Below are positions 10,178-19,079 of a stretch of DNA of 64,000 nucleotides, in pieces. The number at the start of each line of letters is the position of its first letter. Within the stretch, counting starts at the first letter, position 1. The DNA comes from Bacteroidota bacterium (GTDB lineage Bacteria; Bacteroidota; Bacteroidia; 2-12-FULL-35-15), in assembly GCA_016722565.1 (NCBI GenBank), contig JADKIU010000002.1, positions 1,178,001 through 1,242,000 on the forward strand. The letters are read 5' to 3'. The notes below the pieces were generated by a model. It was not told where the DNA came from, ran no database searches, and was given only the letters and a program-made list of their open reading frames with translations. Both the position numbers and the translations under genes were made by a program.

Positions 10178-10879
10178 ATGAAAAAAACACTCATCGCATT
10201 CACCTGGATTCTTTTTCTTTCCGCTTGTAATGTAAGTACAACATCAGAAAACAAAAGCACAGTTGGTCTCGACAGCATTAAAATGGGTAGAGAGACAAAA
10301 GCAGAGGTAAAACACTTTCAAGGTTTGTATCGTTCGCACCAATCCAATTTTTTGGATTGTGAAAGCGGACAATTATATGTTCTAAAAAACACCAGTGTAA
10401 TTGATTCAATCTACAACCTCATTTTGCCGAATGCCTATACAGATGAAGCAATTTACATGGAGATGAATGCATCTCTTGACCCGGATGATCCGAATGCAAT
10501 TCTTTTTACTGATGGAATAAAAGCAGAGCAAAAAAATTACAAAAACACATGTATTCAATCGGACTATTGGTGTACCGGCTTTGAACCATTTTGGATTGTT
10601 CAAATTTCGAAAGGAGAAGATTTGATTGACTTTTACGACCCCATGGAACAAAAAACAACGCACTTTGTTTATACCCTACCCGAAATTAAAAATGGTGTAA
10701 CCACATACAAGTCTACTGATGGTGAAAACAACATAACAGTTATCATTAAAAAAGAAAAATGCAACGGAGCGATTGATAAACAATACGACTTTTCAGTACA
10801 AGTTCAATTAAATGATAAAAAATATAACGGCTGTGGCTTACAAACTCATGTGGTGAAAGCAACAGAAGCAATTCAATAA
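10178..10879 (+). CDS. Lipoprotein, COG3650/NlpE-like
   Basis: This 233-residue protein has a lipoprotein signal peptide with lipobox LSAC and Cys17 as the predicted lipidation site. The next part has a GLYRSHQSNFLDCESGQ segment recalling the NlpE N-terminal type (copper-resistance-like) domain. The second half has a GFEPFWIVQIS motif and a Cys pair (KEKCNGAIDK and YNGCG) as in COG3650 lipoproteins. It should sit in the periplasm, anchored to a membrane. Its start lies just after the terminator at 10136, so it begins a new unit with the metallo-hydrolase gene 20 bases downstream. Family assignment is from motif memory and the function is unknown. Confidence 0.6.
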   Translation: MKKTLIAFTWILFLSACNVSTTSENKSTVGLDSIKMGRETKAEVKHFQGLYRSHQSNFLDCESGQLYVLKNTSVIDSIYNLILPNAYTDEAIYMEMNASLDPDDPNAILFTDGIKAEQKNYKNTCIQSDYWCTGFEPFWIVQISKGEDLIDFYDPMEQKTTHFVYTLPEIKNGVTTYKSTDGENNITVIIKKEKCNGAIDKQYDFSVQVQLNDKKYNGCGLQTHVVKATEAIQ

Positions 10880-10899
10880 TAAAAAGGAAGTTTACAAAT

Positions 10900-11754
10900 A
10901 TGAAGTTACACGTAATAAATACAGGAAATTTTAAATTAGATGGCGGTGCCATGTTTGGCGTTGTACCCAAAACACTTTGGAACAAAACAAATCCCGCTGA
11001 CGAAAACAATCTCTGCAATTGGGCAATGCGATGTTTATTAATTGAAGATGGAAATCGCTTGATATTAATCGACAATGGAATTGGTAACAAACAAGATGCA
11101 AAATTTTACAGTCATTATTTTTTAAATGGAACTGACACGCTCGACAACTCTCTAAAATTAGCAGGATTCAGCTCAGACGATGTAACCGATATGTTTTTAA
11201 CGCATTTGCATTTTGACCATTGCGGTGGCAGCATCAAAAACAACCAAGATAAAACCGGCTTTGAAACTGCATTTAAAAATGCAACTTATTGGAGCAATGC
11301 AGAACACTGGGAATGGGCTACAAAGCCAAATCCAAGAGAAAAAGCGAGTTTTCTAAAGGAAAACATTCTTCCGATTCAGGAAAGCGGACAATTGAAGTTT
11401 ATTGATGGAGAAAACAGCAAACAACTGGGAGAAAACATTTCTCTGACATACATGCGCGGACATACCGATGCGATGATGATTCCACAAATTAAGTACAAAG
11501 GAAAAACAGTTGCATTTATGGCGGACTTATTGCCATCAACCGGGCATATTCCATTGCCCTATGTGATGGGATATGACACACGTCCATTACTTACACTCAC
11601 AGAAAAAGAGCAATTTTTAAAGCATGCAGCAGAAGAAGAATTTATTTTGTTTTTGGAACACGATTCTGTGAATCAATGCTGTACAGTGCAAAACACCGAA
11701 AAAGGTGTACGTTTAAAAGAAACGTTTTCGTTTGATGAATACTTTGGGAAATAA
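10900..11754 (+). CDS. Metallo-beta-lactamase fold hydrolase
   Basis: This 284-residue protein belongs to the MBL-fold superfamily. The metal-binding motif HLHFDHCGG gives His102, His104, Asp106 and His107. A third-strand MRGHTDAMM motif supplies a further His, MADLLPSTGHIPLP supplies the Asp that bridges two metals, and FLEHD near residue 250 the last His. This pattern fits AHL-lactonase or quorum-quenching-like and other small hydrolases. There is no signal peptide, so it is probably cytoplasmic. It is 20 bases downstream of the lipoprotein gene and 15 bases upstream of a zinc-ribbon protein, all on the same strand. Substrate is unknown. Confidence 0.85.
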   Translation: MKLHVINTGNFKLDGGAMFGVVPKTLWNKTNPADENNLCNWAMRCLLIEDGNRLILIDNGIGNKQDAKFYSHYFLNGTDTLDNSLKLAGFSSDDVTDMFLTHLHFDHCGGSIKNNQDKTGFETAFKNATYWSNAEHWEWATKPNPREKASFLKENILPIQESGQLKFIDGENSKQLGENISLTYMRGHTDAMMIPQIKYKGKTVAFMADLLPSTGHIPLPYVMGYDTRPLLTLTEKEQFLKHAAEEEFILFLEHDSVNQCCTVQNTEKGVRLKETFSFDEYFGK

Positions 11755-11769
11755 GATTTATCCTTAAAA

Positions 11770-12339
11770 ATGCGAACAGGTAGAACAAACAATTATATAA
11801 TTAAATGTCCGTGGTGTAAATCACAGTTTACCAACACGATTTTGTCGAATTGCGACAATTGCGGTGGAAGCTTAGAATACCAAAGAGATACCAATCAACT
11901 CGGACCAAAACCACCACTTGCTCCACGCGTTTTACCTAAAAAATTTATTAAACGGGTAAAGTATACCAACAATGTAATGACCATTCTTGGTATTGTTTTT
12001 ACAATTCCATTCTTTTGGTCCATTATATTTCCAATCATCGGAATCTTCCTTTGGAAAAAAGGAATAAAAGATGCTAAAAAAGAGCTTCTGCCTTTAGAAC
12101 AAGGAGCAATAGCTATTGGAGAAATTACAGATATTCGACAGGATTTTTCAGTCAAAATAAACAACAAATCACCCTATATTATCGAATTTGTTTTTGAAGC
12201 TGGCGGTCAAAAGCATGTTGGAGATGTAGGAAATATATTTGACAGAGCGAGTACGATGAAAGAAATTGGTGATCAACTTTGGATTGTTTATATGCCAGAA
12301 GACCCTTCATTAAGTAGCATTTGGCCTCCAATAAGTTAA
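11770..12339 (+). CDS. Zinc-ribbon membrane protein, DUF3592-like
   Basis: This 189-residue protein begins with a zinc ribbon: CPWC near residue 13 and CDNC near residue 28. A double membrane segment follows at about residues 68-95 (ILGIVFTIPFFWSIIFPIIGIFLW in two parts). The C-terminal domain, with GEITDIRQD, an IEFVFEAGGQKHVGDV strand pair and VYMPEDPS, matches the DUF3592 pattern. It is the last gene of the 10178-12339 unit and is convergent with the gene at 12415. Function is unknown. Confidence 0.6.
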   Translation: MRTGRTNNYIIKCPWCKSQFTNTILSNCDNCGGSLEYQRDTNQLGPKPPLAPRVLPKKFIKRVKYTNNVMTILGIVFTIPFFWSIIFPIIGIFLWKKGIKDAKKELLPLEQGAIAIGEITDIRQDFSVKINNKSPYIIEFVFEAGGQKHVGDVGNIFDRASTMKEIGDQLWIVYMPEDPSLSSIWPPIS

Positions 12340-12355
12340 ATGATGCTTTATACAA

Positions 12356-12389
12356 AAGAAGCAACGTCAATAATCCGACATTGCTTCTT
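12356..12389. terminator. Hairpin between convergent genes
   Basis: AAGAAGCAA (12356-12364) and TTGCTTCTT (12381-12389) form a 9-base-pair stem with a further GTC/GAC pairing inside. The hairpin lies between two convergent genes and could terminate in both directions. The T-run is weak on the plus strand and better on the minus strand. Confidence 0.5.
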
Positions 12390-12414
12390 CCGCTTTCTAA
12401 ACAAAACAATTCTA

Positions 12415-13275
12415 TCAGAATACAATTTTCATTTCTTTCTGCAACATCCCATCTGCATTTACACGTGCATAATAGGTTCCTTGGGGAAGGTCTTTTATCC
12501 TAAAGGTATAATAATGCTTGTATTGCCCTCTATCACTTTGTAAATTTTCAAAAATGAGTTGAACAACCTCTCCGCGCTCATTATAAATAGCCATTGTTGA
12601 ATGACATGCTATTGGCAACGAATAATCAAAAACGCCTTCAATACTTACTGCTCTTCCCATTGCGCTTCCATCATTCCCGCTTTGATACTTTACATCATAA
12701 GGAGGAATTGTTTTGCCTGTAAGTTTTGAAACAAAGGTTCTCAAATTGTTTTTCACTTCTTTATCTCCATCATCAATACTTCCTATTGAATTATCATCCG
12801 AAACCACCCAAACCGCTTGCTGAGCTGAATAATTCGAATAATATTTATTTTTATCAATAAACATTGCCAACTTAATTAAACTGCTATCCGCTAACTTTCC
12901 AATAAGATAGTCGTGTTTAACGGTAGGTGCATTATTATGTGCCTGGCAACACATTCCGAAAATATTTATGGATTTTGTTTGATTTGCGTTAACAAAAAAT
13001 TCTTGCTCTTTTGTAACAAGAATATCCTGTTCCTTTTGCTCTTTCGAGTCTAGTCGCCTACCTGCTTCTACTCTTAAGTCCAATTTTTGAGAAGTCAAAT
13101 TTTGAATTTTCATTTCAATAACTTCTCCGGTATAACCGCCCTTGCTTTTTATAAACAACTTCACAAAGCCTTTTTTGGCAGCTTCTTCAACCGACAAAAC
13201 AGCATTTGCAAACACCGGAATATCTGTTAAACTAAATGTAATCAACAAAAAACTAATCGGGTGAAACGATTTCAT
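12415..13275 (-). CDS. Secreted protein with C-terminal sorting-like domain
   Basis: This 286-residue protein has a signal peptide (MKSFHPISFLLITFSL, cleavage near FANA). The reading frame is open upstream to 13392, but the ATG at 13275 is chosen because a full AGGAGGT Shine-Dalgarno sits at 13280-13286 and a signal peptide starts there. The N-terminal domain (GFVKLFIKSKGGYTGEVIEMKI onward, split by polar turns) looks like a beta-sandwich. The last 70 residues, with MAIYNERGEVV and LPQGTYYARVNADG, resemble a T9SS type A sorting domain. No family name is recognised. The strong ribosome binding site and a leader block shared with gldN are unusual for this phylum. Confidence 0.65.
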   Translation of the reverse strand: MKSFHPISFLLITFSLTDIPVFANAVLSVEEAAKKGFVKLFIKSKGGYTGEVIEMKIQNLTSQKLDLRVEAGRRLDSKEQKEQDILVTKEQEFFVNANQTKSINIFGMCCQAHNNAPTVKHDYLIGKLADSSLIKLAMFIDKNKYYSNYSAQQAVWVVSDDNSIGSIDDGDKEVKNNLRTFVSKLTGKTIPPYDVKYQSGNDGSAMGRAVSIEGVFDYSLPIACHSTMAIYNERGEVVQLIFENLQSDRGQYKHYYTFRIKDLPQGTYYARVNADGMLQKEMKIVF

Positions 13276-13279
13276 TTGG

Positions 13280-13334
13280 ACCTCCTTTTTTAAGAACTTT
13301 ATTCTTATAACGGAGAAACGAAATGAAGATACAG
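13280..13334 (-). promoter_or_regulatory. Leader with strong Shine-Dalgarno and block shared with gldN
   Basis: On the minus strand the order is CTGTATCTT (13326-13334), 10 bases, CTCCGTTATA (13306-13315), then AGGAGGT (13280-13286) five bases before the ATG. The first two elements and their spacing are identical in the gldN leader at 34026-34079. TATCTT may be the -7 box. UCUCC in the leader can pair with GGAGG, so the ribosome site could be closed. Confidence 0.6.
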
Positions 13335-13439
13335 GAGTAAAGAAAAATATTTTTGAGGTAACATTAAAATGAATTTTCTTTGTTCTACTCAACCTTGCAA
13401 CTCACTTGTCACATATCGAATCGAGGGGTGTTAACCATA

Positions 13440-13802
13440 TCAAAATAGATTCCAAATAGTTTCTTCAAAGCCAATAAAAACGCCATTCTCGCGCACTTCA
13501 ATAGGATAGGGTTGTACAAAATCGCCAAGGCCACTTTTAGCTCTCCCTGTTTTTAAATCAAAATGATATCGATGCATCGGACAAACAACGGTTCCTTGGT
13601 CGGTGCAAAAACCGTTTCCTAAAGAAGCTCCATTGTGCGGACATTTATCATTCACCGCAAAAAAACCTTCTGCCGTATGGGCGATGCAAATCTTTTTTTT
13701 TCCAACCTGCATTGTGGTTACCTTCCCTAAAGCAATTCGAGTGCTTGCTGCAGTTACAGAATCGAATAACTTAATCCAATTGATTTGTTTTTTGAATAAC
13801 AT
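13440..13802 (-). CDS. Rieske-type [2Fe-2S] ferredoxin
   Basis: This 120-residue protein has the complete Rieske cluster ligands: CPHNGASLG with Cys54 and His56, and CPMHRYHFD with Cys74 and His77. There is no signal peptide or membrane anchor, so it is a soluble cytoplasmic Rieske protein of the NirD/ferredoxin type rather than a cytochrome bc subunit. It probably carries electrons for an oxygenase or reductase that is not encoded next to it. The neighbours on the same strand (a DUF5916 barrel gene upstream and a secreted protein downstream) do not suggest a partner. Confidence 0.9.
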   Translation of the reverse strand: MLFKKQINWIKLFDSVTAASTRIALGKVTTMQVGKKKICIAHTAEGFFAVNDKCPHNGASLGNGFCTDQGTVVCPMHRYHFDLKTGRAKSGLGDFVQPYPIEVRENGVFIGFEETIWNLF

Positions 13803-13833
13803 GTGAATCCGGCCAACCCTATGAAGATATGGC

Positions 13834-16284
13834 TTACGAAATTACTCTTTTATTTTTCTTTTTAAACACAGACGAATCTAAATAATAGAGTACTTTAATT
13901 GAAAAGCTATTTGATTTAGGGGAATTAAATGTAAGATTGATATCATCTGAATAATGATGTATGATATCGGCACCTTGTGTATAAATTGCATTTTTCCATA
14001 CAAAACTCATTTCACTTCCTGGCAAAAACTGCCATCTGTAAACCAAATCAATGTTGAAGGCATTAAAATTTACATCCGAATTTCCGGCATATTGAGGTTG
14101 ATCAAACAACAAGCCTTTGCTTCCCAAAACATAATATTGCTGATACTCTGCCTTCGACCAATAATGTCGGGTTCTTAAGGATAATGACATTCGATTTGTA
14201 AAAATATAGCTGGCATTTAGCATATTGGTAATCGTAGTCACATTGCGTCTTCCTAAAGTAATTACCCCTGAATAGTCATTGTAGTTTACAAAACCAATAT
14301 CATCATTAATGTAATCTCTGTCAAAATCATAATTGAACGACAATTTATTATTCACTCGGAATCGCGGTGCCAATCCAAAAGCGAAATTATATCTGTTATT
14401 TTCTTCAAAATAGCGGTAACGCACACGTCCATCGAGCGCAAATCGTTTTCTATAATCCGTAGAAAACCAAGAATAACCTAAATAATCTTTGGGATAGGTA
14501 TAATAATATCCCGGAACCCTCGGCTCCCAATGATCATACGTGATTATTGGCTCCAAATTTACGCCACCACCAACAGATAAAAACGAACGGAATAAAAAGT
14601 AGGCATCTCCATAGATATTAAAGTTCCAAAGGAAACTCGGTTTGAACAAACGTGAATACCCTACTCCTCCTGAAATATTATACGAATTCAACCGGCCTTT
14701 CGGCTCAAAACGATTGTAGCTTAAATTCAGGAATGTTTCAATCGTATTATTGATAAACAGAATTCCCATATCATTGGGATCATATTTATCACTTTTCACT
14801 CTTGCATTTACATTGTATCTAAACTTGCCACTCACTTTGCCTGCATAAACATCATACGTATATCCCAAAACCGGCTTAGAGGAGTCAGAAAAATATAATT
14901 GGCTCAACGCGGCCGTTCCATCAATTCCATAGGTATTTGTTTTTTCCATAAACTTAAATGCTGTTCCCGTCACATTCGCATCATAGTAACTTCCGTTCCG
15001 TGTTACATTTGTATTAATCAAGCTGATATAAGAATTATTCTTTAAAGCCTGATCAAAAACCAACACGTTATAATTTGTTAATGGTTGAGTCATTACTTTC
15101 CGATTGTTACCAATTGAATCAGCAATTACAGCATAAGTGTCCGCAGAGGTCGCATTAAATATTCCTATCCCTAAATTACTGAAAGTACGACCTGACACCT
15201 TAGTTGCATTAATCAGCTGAGTACTTGTTGGATTATCTTTAACAAATTCTCCTTCTTTTAATTCGGCATAAGGAGCATAAAAGTCGATGGGAGTGCCTCC
15301 TATTCTTCTTGAATAAAACAATCCACCTTTAGAGAACAATTCAGTTCCTTCTGTAAAAAATTGTCGATTTTCATTGTATTGCACCTCAAATGCGGAAAGA
15401 TTCAACACTCGATTATCACTTTGTACCTGACCAAAATCAGGCACCAAGGTCATGTCTAAAGTGAAACTTTCAGTAATTCCATACTTAATATCCATCCCAC
15501 CGTTAAACGAATAGGAATTATTGCTTTTCCCAAGTACATTATAAGGATAGTTTTCTGCGTATGCAGAAATATAAGGAGATAAAGATAAACGCAAAGGCGA
15601 TTGAATATTTTCAATTCCTTTGATTGAACCAAACTGATTAATCAAACCGTTAATGGAAGGATTCACATTGTTCCAAAAATCATCTTCTCTTGTTCTTCTT
15701 ACTTTACGAATAAAATTTACGCCCCAATCCTGAATAGAATCAACAGAAAAACGAATTGCAGAATAAGGTATTTTAAATTCGGCTATCCATCCATCTTTTG
15801 CTACATGAACATGACTTTGCCAAACCGCATTCCAGTTAAAATCTTGCCCTTCTGCCGAATATCTTGCATCTATTTGAACTCCGGCAGCAGTAATAAAAAA
15901 TCCATACCCATTTATATCATCATTATAGGTATCTAGTATCAGGCCAAATAAATCGGCATTGGCTTCATTGTCTCTTTCACTTAATTCATGCAATACACTA
16001 TCCGGATTCGCATCATATAGCATTGCACCGATATAAATAGCAACATCGTCATACACGATTCTTACTTCTGACTTTTGCTTTGCAGGCTCGCCCGGTTTTG
16101 GAGCACGTTGAAAAAAATCGCTTGCTGGTTCTGCCATTTTCCAGGCATCATCATCCAATATGCCATCAATTTTGGGAGAAAGGCTCACACGAATGGCAGT
16201 CATGTGTTTCTCTCCCACGGCATATATGCAGGTAGAAAACAACACGAACAACAAGAGTAACAAATAGGATATCAAGACTTTCAT
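13834..16284 (-). CDS. DUF5916 protein with family 9 carbohydrate-binding-like domain
   Basis: This is an 816-residue protein. The frame is open to 16341, but the ATG at 16284 starts a good signal peptide (MKVLISYLLLLLFVLFS) and is preferred. After it comes a CBM9-like beta-sandwich (residues about 35-220) with the typical opening PKIDGILDDDAWKMA and the motif FKIPYSAIRF. The remainder is a long beta-strand-rich domain typical of DUF5916, predicted to form an outer membrane barrel, with a conserved NENRQFFTEGTELF segment. DUF5916 proteins are common in Bacteroidota and their substrates are not known. It is probably in the outer membrane. The gene stands between the Rieske gene and a TPR/phosphatase gene on the same strand. 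Confidence 0.85.
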   Translation of the reverse strand: MKVLISYLLLLLFVLFSTCIYAVGEKHMTAIRVSLSPKIDGILDDDAWKMAEPASDFFQRAPKPGEPAKQKSEVRIVYDDVAIYIGAMLYDANPDSVLHELSERDNEANADLFGLILDTYNDDINGYGFFITAAGVQIDARYSAEGQDFNWNAVWQSHVHVAKDGWIAEFKIPYSAIRFSVDSIQDWGVNFIRKVRRTREDDFWNNVNPSINGLINQFGSIKGIENIQSPLRLSLSPYISAYAENYPYNVLGKSNNSYSFNGGMDIKYGITESFTLDMTLVPDFGQVQSDNRVLNLSAFEVQYNENRQFFTEGTELFSKGGLFYSRRIGGTPIDFYAPYAELKEGEFVKDNPTSTQLINATKVSGRTFSNLGIGIFNATSADTYAVIADSIGNNRKVMTQPLTNYNVLVFDQALKNNSYISLINTNVTRNGSYYDANVTGTAFKFMEKTNTYGIDGTAALSQLYFSDSSKPVLGYTYDVYAGKVSGKFRYNVNARVKSDKYDPNDMGILFINNTIETFLNLSYNRFEPKGRLNSYNISGGVGYSRLFKPSFLWNFNIYGDAYFLFRSFLSVGGGVNLEPIITYDHWEPRVPGYYYTYPKDYLGYSWFSTDYRKRFALDGRVRYRYFEENNRYNFAFGLAPRFRVNNKLSFNYDFDRDYINDDIGFVNYNDYSGVITLGRRNVTTITNMLNASYIFTNRMSLSLRTRHYWSKAEYQQYYVLGSKGLLFDQPQYAGNSDVNFNAFNIDLVYRWQFLPGSEMSFVWKNAIYTQGADIIHHYSDDINLTFNSPKSNSFSIKVLYYLDSSVFKKKNKRVIS

Positions 16285-16372
16285 ATTCAACAAAAATACA
16301 TTGTTAAACAAAAATGAGGGAAGTAAATACACTAAAGGCAATTTTAAAATGATGAGTGGAAAGGAGAAGGGA

Positions 16373-18370
16373 TTATATTCTTATACCAATAACAAGCACA
16401 TCATCAATTTGATCAAGGTTCCCGATCCATTCTTCAAAAGCTTGATTTAAGGCCAAACGCTGTTCTTCTCCCGATTTCATATAGTTCTCTAACAATATTT
16501 TTTGCATCGGTTTGTATTTGAATTTTTTACCGATTGGTCCACCAAACTGATCCGCATAACCATCTGAAAAAACATAAACCATATCCCCTTTTTGAACAGG
16601 AATTTCATGACAATTAAACATTCGTAGTTCACTATCAACAAAGGCACCAACAGGAAACTTATCCGGGACAAATTCCAATGCTGTACCATTTCTGATAATC
16701 CAAAGAGGGTTAAAAGCGCCTGCATATTCAACCACCATTTTATCAGAATTAAAAGAACACAGTGCAATGTCCATACCATCGGTAACAAAAGAATCGGCAT
16801 CACCTTTTTGTTGTAAAACTTTTGTCAACCCTTTATTGATTGAGTTCAATATAGCTGCAGGTTGGGTAATCGCATATTCATTAACTGCTTGTGATAAAAG
16901 ATTACAACCGATAATTGACATAAATGCACCAGGAACACCATGTCCGGTGCAATCAGCAGCTGCAATCATCGACAGATTGCCAAATTTTTCGAACCAATAA
17001 AAATCACCACTTACAATATCTTTGGGTTTAAATAAAATAAAACCATCGTCAAAATAATTGGTCAACGTATTTTCTGGCTTCAGAATAGCCGTTTGCAATC
17101 GTTTGGCATACCGAATACTATCAGTAATATCTTTATTTTTCTCCTCAACTATTTTATTTTTTTGTTGAATTAAAAGATTTTTTTCTTCCAACTGAATATT
17201 TGCTTTTTGCTTTTGCTTGTACCCTTTGAAAATAAAAAAGGCCAATCCCAAAACTAAAAGCAACCCAAAAGTAATTGAGTAGTTAATAATTTTTTGTCGG
17301 TTTAAACTCAGATTTTGCAGCTCATTTTGTTGCTTTAAAATTTCGTTCTCTTTCTCTTTCTTCTCGGTATCAAATTTTGTTTGCATTTCAGCAATATTTT
17401 CGTTGGTTTCAGCATCATAGACCTCATCTTTCAATGCAATTAATTCATTCTGATATTCAACCACCTTTTTAAAATCACCAATTGCTTGATACCCTTCAAT
17501 TAAATAAGAATAAATGTAAACCATTAATTGCTTTGCATGAATACGTTCTGCAATTACATGGGCTTTCAATAAATACTCTATTCCTTGTTTATAGTCTTTT
17601 GAAACATTATATGCATTACCAATATTGGCTAAGCACATAACAATACTGGAACTATCTTTAAATTCAGAATAAATAGCCAGTGCATTTTTATAATTTTCAA
17701 CCGCTTCCGGAAACTTTTGCAATTCATTATAAATACTTCCGATATTATTTTGCAAGGTTGCGATTTGCGATTTATTGTTTTCTATTTGATAATACTGTAA
17801 TGCGGATTGAAAATATTGAATTGATTTCTCATAATCATTTAAATCATAATAAATAGAACCCATACCAACTTCAGCTACAGCAATTTGTTCCTTATCCCCT
17901 AATTCTTTTCTCGCATCTAGAGATGCTGATAGATATTTCATCGCCTTCGTATAATTTCGCATGTCGCGATACACATACCCGATATTCCCATTTACGGCAG
18001 CAGCACCCGATTTATTTTTTAGAGAATCGTAGATTTCTGCTGCTTTTAGATAATTCTTCAAGGATTTCTCCCAGTCTGATTTATTTTGAAAACATAATCC
18101 TATTTCATTATAGAAATCTGCTTGGTTGGTCAACTTTCTTTTTTTGATAGATATATTTAAACCATTTTGTCCATAGTCTAAGGCTTTATCATACTGTCCT
18201 TTTTGCAAAAGAATTCGAACTAACTTAGAGATATGAACAATATTATCATCTTCTTTGGAAATAGAAATAACGTGCTCCAACGAATCTATTTCGGTTTGAG
18301 CATAACAAAGAAAGTCCGATAGAAAAAGCAGACAAAAGATTAAGTAATATTTACGGAGGAGCGAAGTCAT
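16373..18370 (-). CDS. TPR sensor protein with SpoIIE-type PP2C phosphatase domain
   Basis: This 665-residue signalling protein has a signal peptide, then about seven tetratricopeptide repeats (residues about 30-310), a coiled coil rich in Glu, Lys and Gln, a membrane helix (IINYSITFGLLLVLGLAFFI region), another coiled coil and a C-terminal PP2C/SpoIIE serine phosphatase. The phosphatase shows SGDFYWFE, ADCTGHGVPGAFMS and DQIDDVLVIGIR, with the metal-binding Asp residues in place. The TPR part should face the periplasm and the phosphatase the cytoplasm. The ATG at 18370 is preferred over one at 18394, which would lie inside the terminator at 18381. A paralogue of the same architecture is at 34087. 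Confidence 0.85.
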   Translation of the reverse strand: MTSLLRKYYLIFCLLFLSDFLCYAQTEIDSLEHVISISKEDDNIVHISKLVRILLQKGQYDKALDYGQNGLNISIKKRKLTNQADFYNEIGLCFQNKSDWEKSLKNYLKAAEIYDSLKNKSGAAAVNGNIGYVYRDMRNYTKAMKYLSASLDARKELGDKEQIAVAEVGMGSIYYDLNDYEKSIQYFQSALQYYQIENNKSQIATLQNNIGSIYNELQKFPEAVENYKNALAIYSEFKDSSSIVMCLANIGNAYNVSKDYKQGIEYLLKAHVIAERIHAKQLMVYIYSYLIEGYQAIGDFKKVVEYQNELIALKDEVYDAETNENIAEMQTKFDTEKKEKENEILKQQNELQNLSLNRQKIINYSITFGLLLVLGLAFFIFKGYKQKQKANIQLEEKNLLIQQKNKIVEEKNKDITDSIRYAKRLQTAILKPENTLTNYFDDGFILFKPKDIVSGDFYWFEKFGNLSMIAAADCTGHGVPGAFMSIIGCNLLSQAVNEYAITQPAAILNSINKGLTKVLQQKGDADSFVTDGMDIALCSFNSDKMVVEYAGAFNPLWIIRNGTALEFVPDKFPVGAFVDSELRMFNCHEIPVQKGDMVYVFSDGYADQFGGPIGKKFKYKPMQKILLENYMKSGEEQRLALNQAFEEWIGNLDQIDDVLVIGIRI

Positions 18371-18380
18371 AAATAAAAAT

Positions 18381-18406
18381 AACCGGACGATCAAAACCGT
18401 CCGGTT
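18381..18406 (-). terminator. Terminator after the 167-residue protein gene
   Basis: AACCGGACG (18381-18389) pairs perfectly with CGTCCGGTT (18398-18406). Reading the minus strand, it is followed by ATTTTTATTT. It ends the single-gene unit at 18425-18928. Confidence 0.85.
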
Positions 18407-18424
18407 GATTAATCAATAAAAAAC

Positions 18425-18928
18425 TTATTTTTTAAGCTCCAAGCAAACTGCAATATAGGCAGCTGTTTTAGGATCAATCACTCTTTCAAATGAAACCAAG
18501 GAGCCACCTTTACCTTGAACTGCAGCAATAAAGCCTGATTCAGCACAATACAATTGACTGAAGGATATAATTTGTTTTGTGGCTCTGTCTAATAATGTAC
18601 CACCATCATTTGTTGAATTGATGGTTTGAATCACGCCTCTCTCGAGAAGCTTTACACAATTTGCCATGGTTTGTCCGTTCACAGTTACGGTATTATAAGA
18701 TACTTTAACGCCATCAACCAATCCTATTTCTGCTCCAAAAGGTTGTGCAAAATTAATGTCTGCTCCTGTTTGACTATCTGTAATCTGACCAGTAACAACG
18801 CTTCCAACCGGATTCGTACCTTCATATGAAGTCGTATCTGTTACTTTTGTACTATCATACTCTACTGTTATGACAGTTTTAACAGGAGTGGTTGAAGAGC
18901 CAATCCCTTTTACAATTCCTTTTCCCAT
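18425..18928 (-). CDS. Unknown 167-residue protein made of two similar halves
   Basis: No family is recognised. There is no signal peptide or membrane helix, so it is probably cytoplasmic. After an N-terminal MGKGIVKGIGSS segment, residues about 42-100 and 106-167 look like copies of one beta-rich unit. Both show G-x-(I/L)-x-D-x2-T-x3-I-x-F-x-Q, then AE-x-G, then VS(Y/F) and a final A-x3-V-x-L/CLEL. The spacing recalls a cold-shock-like OB fold, but the RNA-binding aromatic motifs are absent. The gene has its own promoter-like boxes (18969-18998) and a strong terminator (18381-18406), so it is a monocistronic unit. The duplication is seen by eye; the fold is inference. Confidence 0.6.
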   Translation of the reverse strand: MGKGIVKGIGSSTTPVKTVITVEYDSTKVTDTTSYEGTNPVGSVVTGQITDSQTGADINFAQPFGAEIGLVDGVKVSYNTVTVNGQTMANCVKLLERGVIQTINSTNDGGTLLDRATKQIISFSQLYCAESGFIAAVQGKGGSLVSFERVIDPKTAAYIAVCLELKK

Positions 18929-18968
18929 AATTTTAGATTTTAAGTAAGATTTATATGATTAGTTAGGG

Positions 18969-18998
18969 TAAATATAGTAATCGTATTGTAAAATCAAA
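18969..18998 (-). promoter_or_regulatory. Bacteroidota-type promoter for the 167-residue protein gene
   Basis: On the minus strand TTTG (18995-18998) is followed after 18 bases by TATATTTA (18969-18976). This fits the TTTG / TAnnTTTG pattern except for the last base. The ATG follows 40 bases downstream. Confidence 0.5.
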
Positions 18999-19027
18999 AT
19001 TTTTAAACGTTTAATTTAAAAATAAAA

Positions 19028-19059
19028 AATCCTCCAATCAAGCGAATGAAAGGAGGATT
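19028..19059 (-). terminator. Terminator after purC
   Basis: AATCCTCC (19028-19035) pairs with GGAGGATT (19052-19059), and on the minus strand is followed by TTTTTTATT. It lies 20 bases past the purC stop. Confidence 0.8.
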
Positions 19060-19079
19060 GAAAGATTCAATAGTTCAAA

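Noticed and set aside
12321..12543. Short plus-strand frames across the convergent junction
   Set aside because: They are antisense to the end of the secreted-protein gene and cross the terminator hairpin.
13276..13392. Upstream extension of the secreted-protein gene
   Set aside because: The extended part has no signal peptide, and the strong Shine-Dalgarno at 13280 sets the start at 13275.
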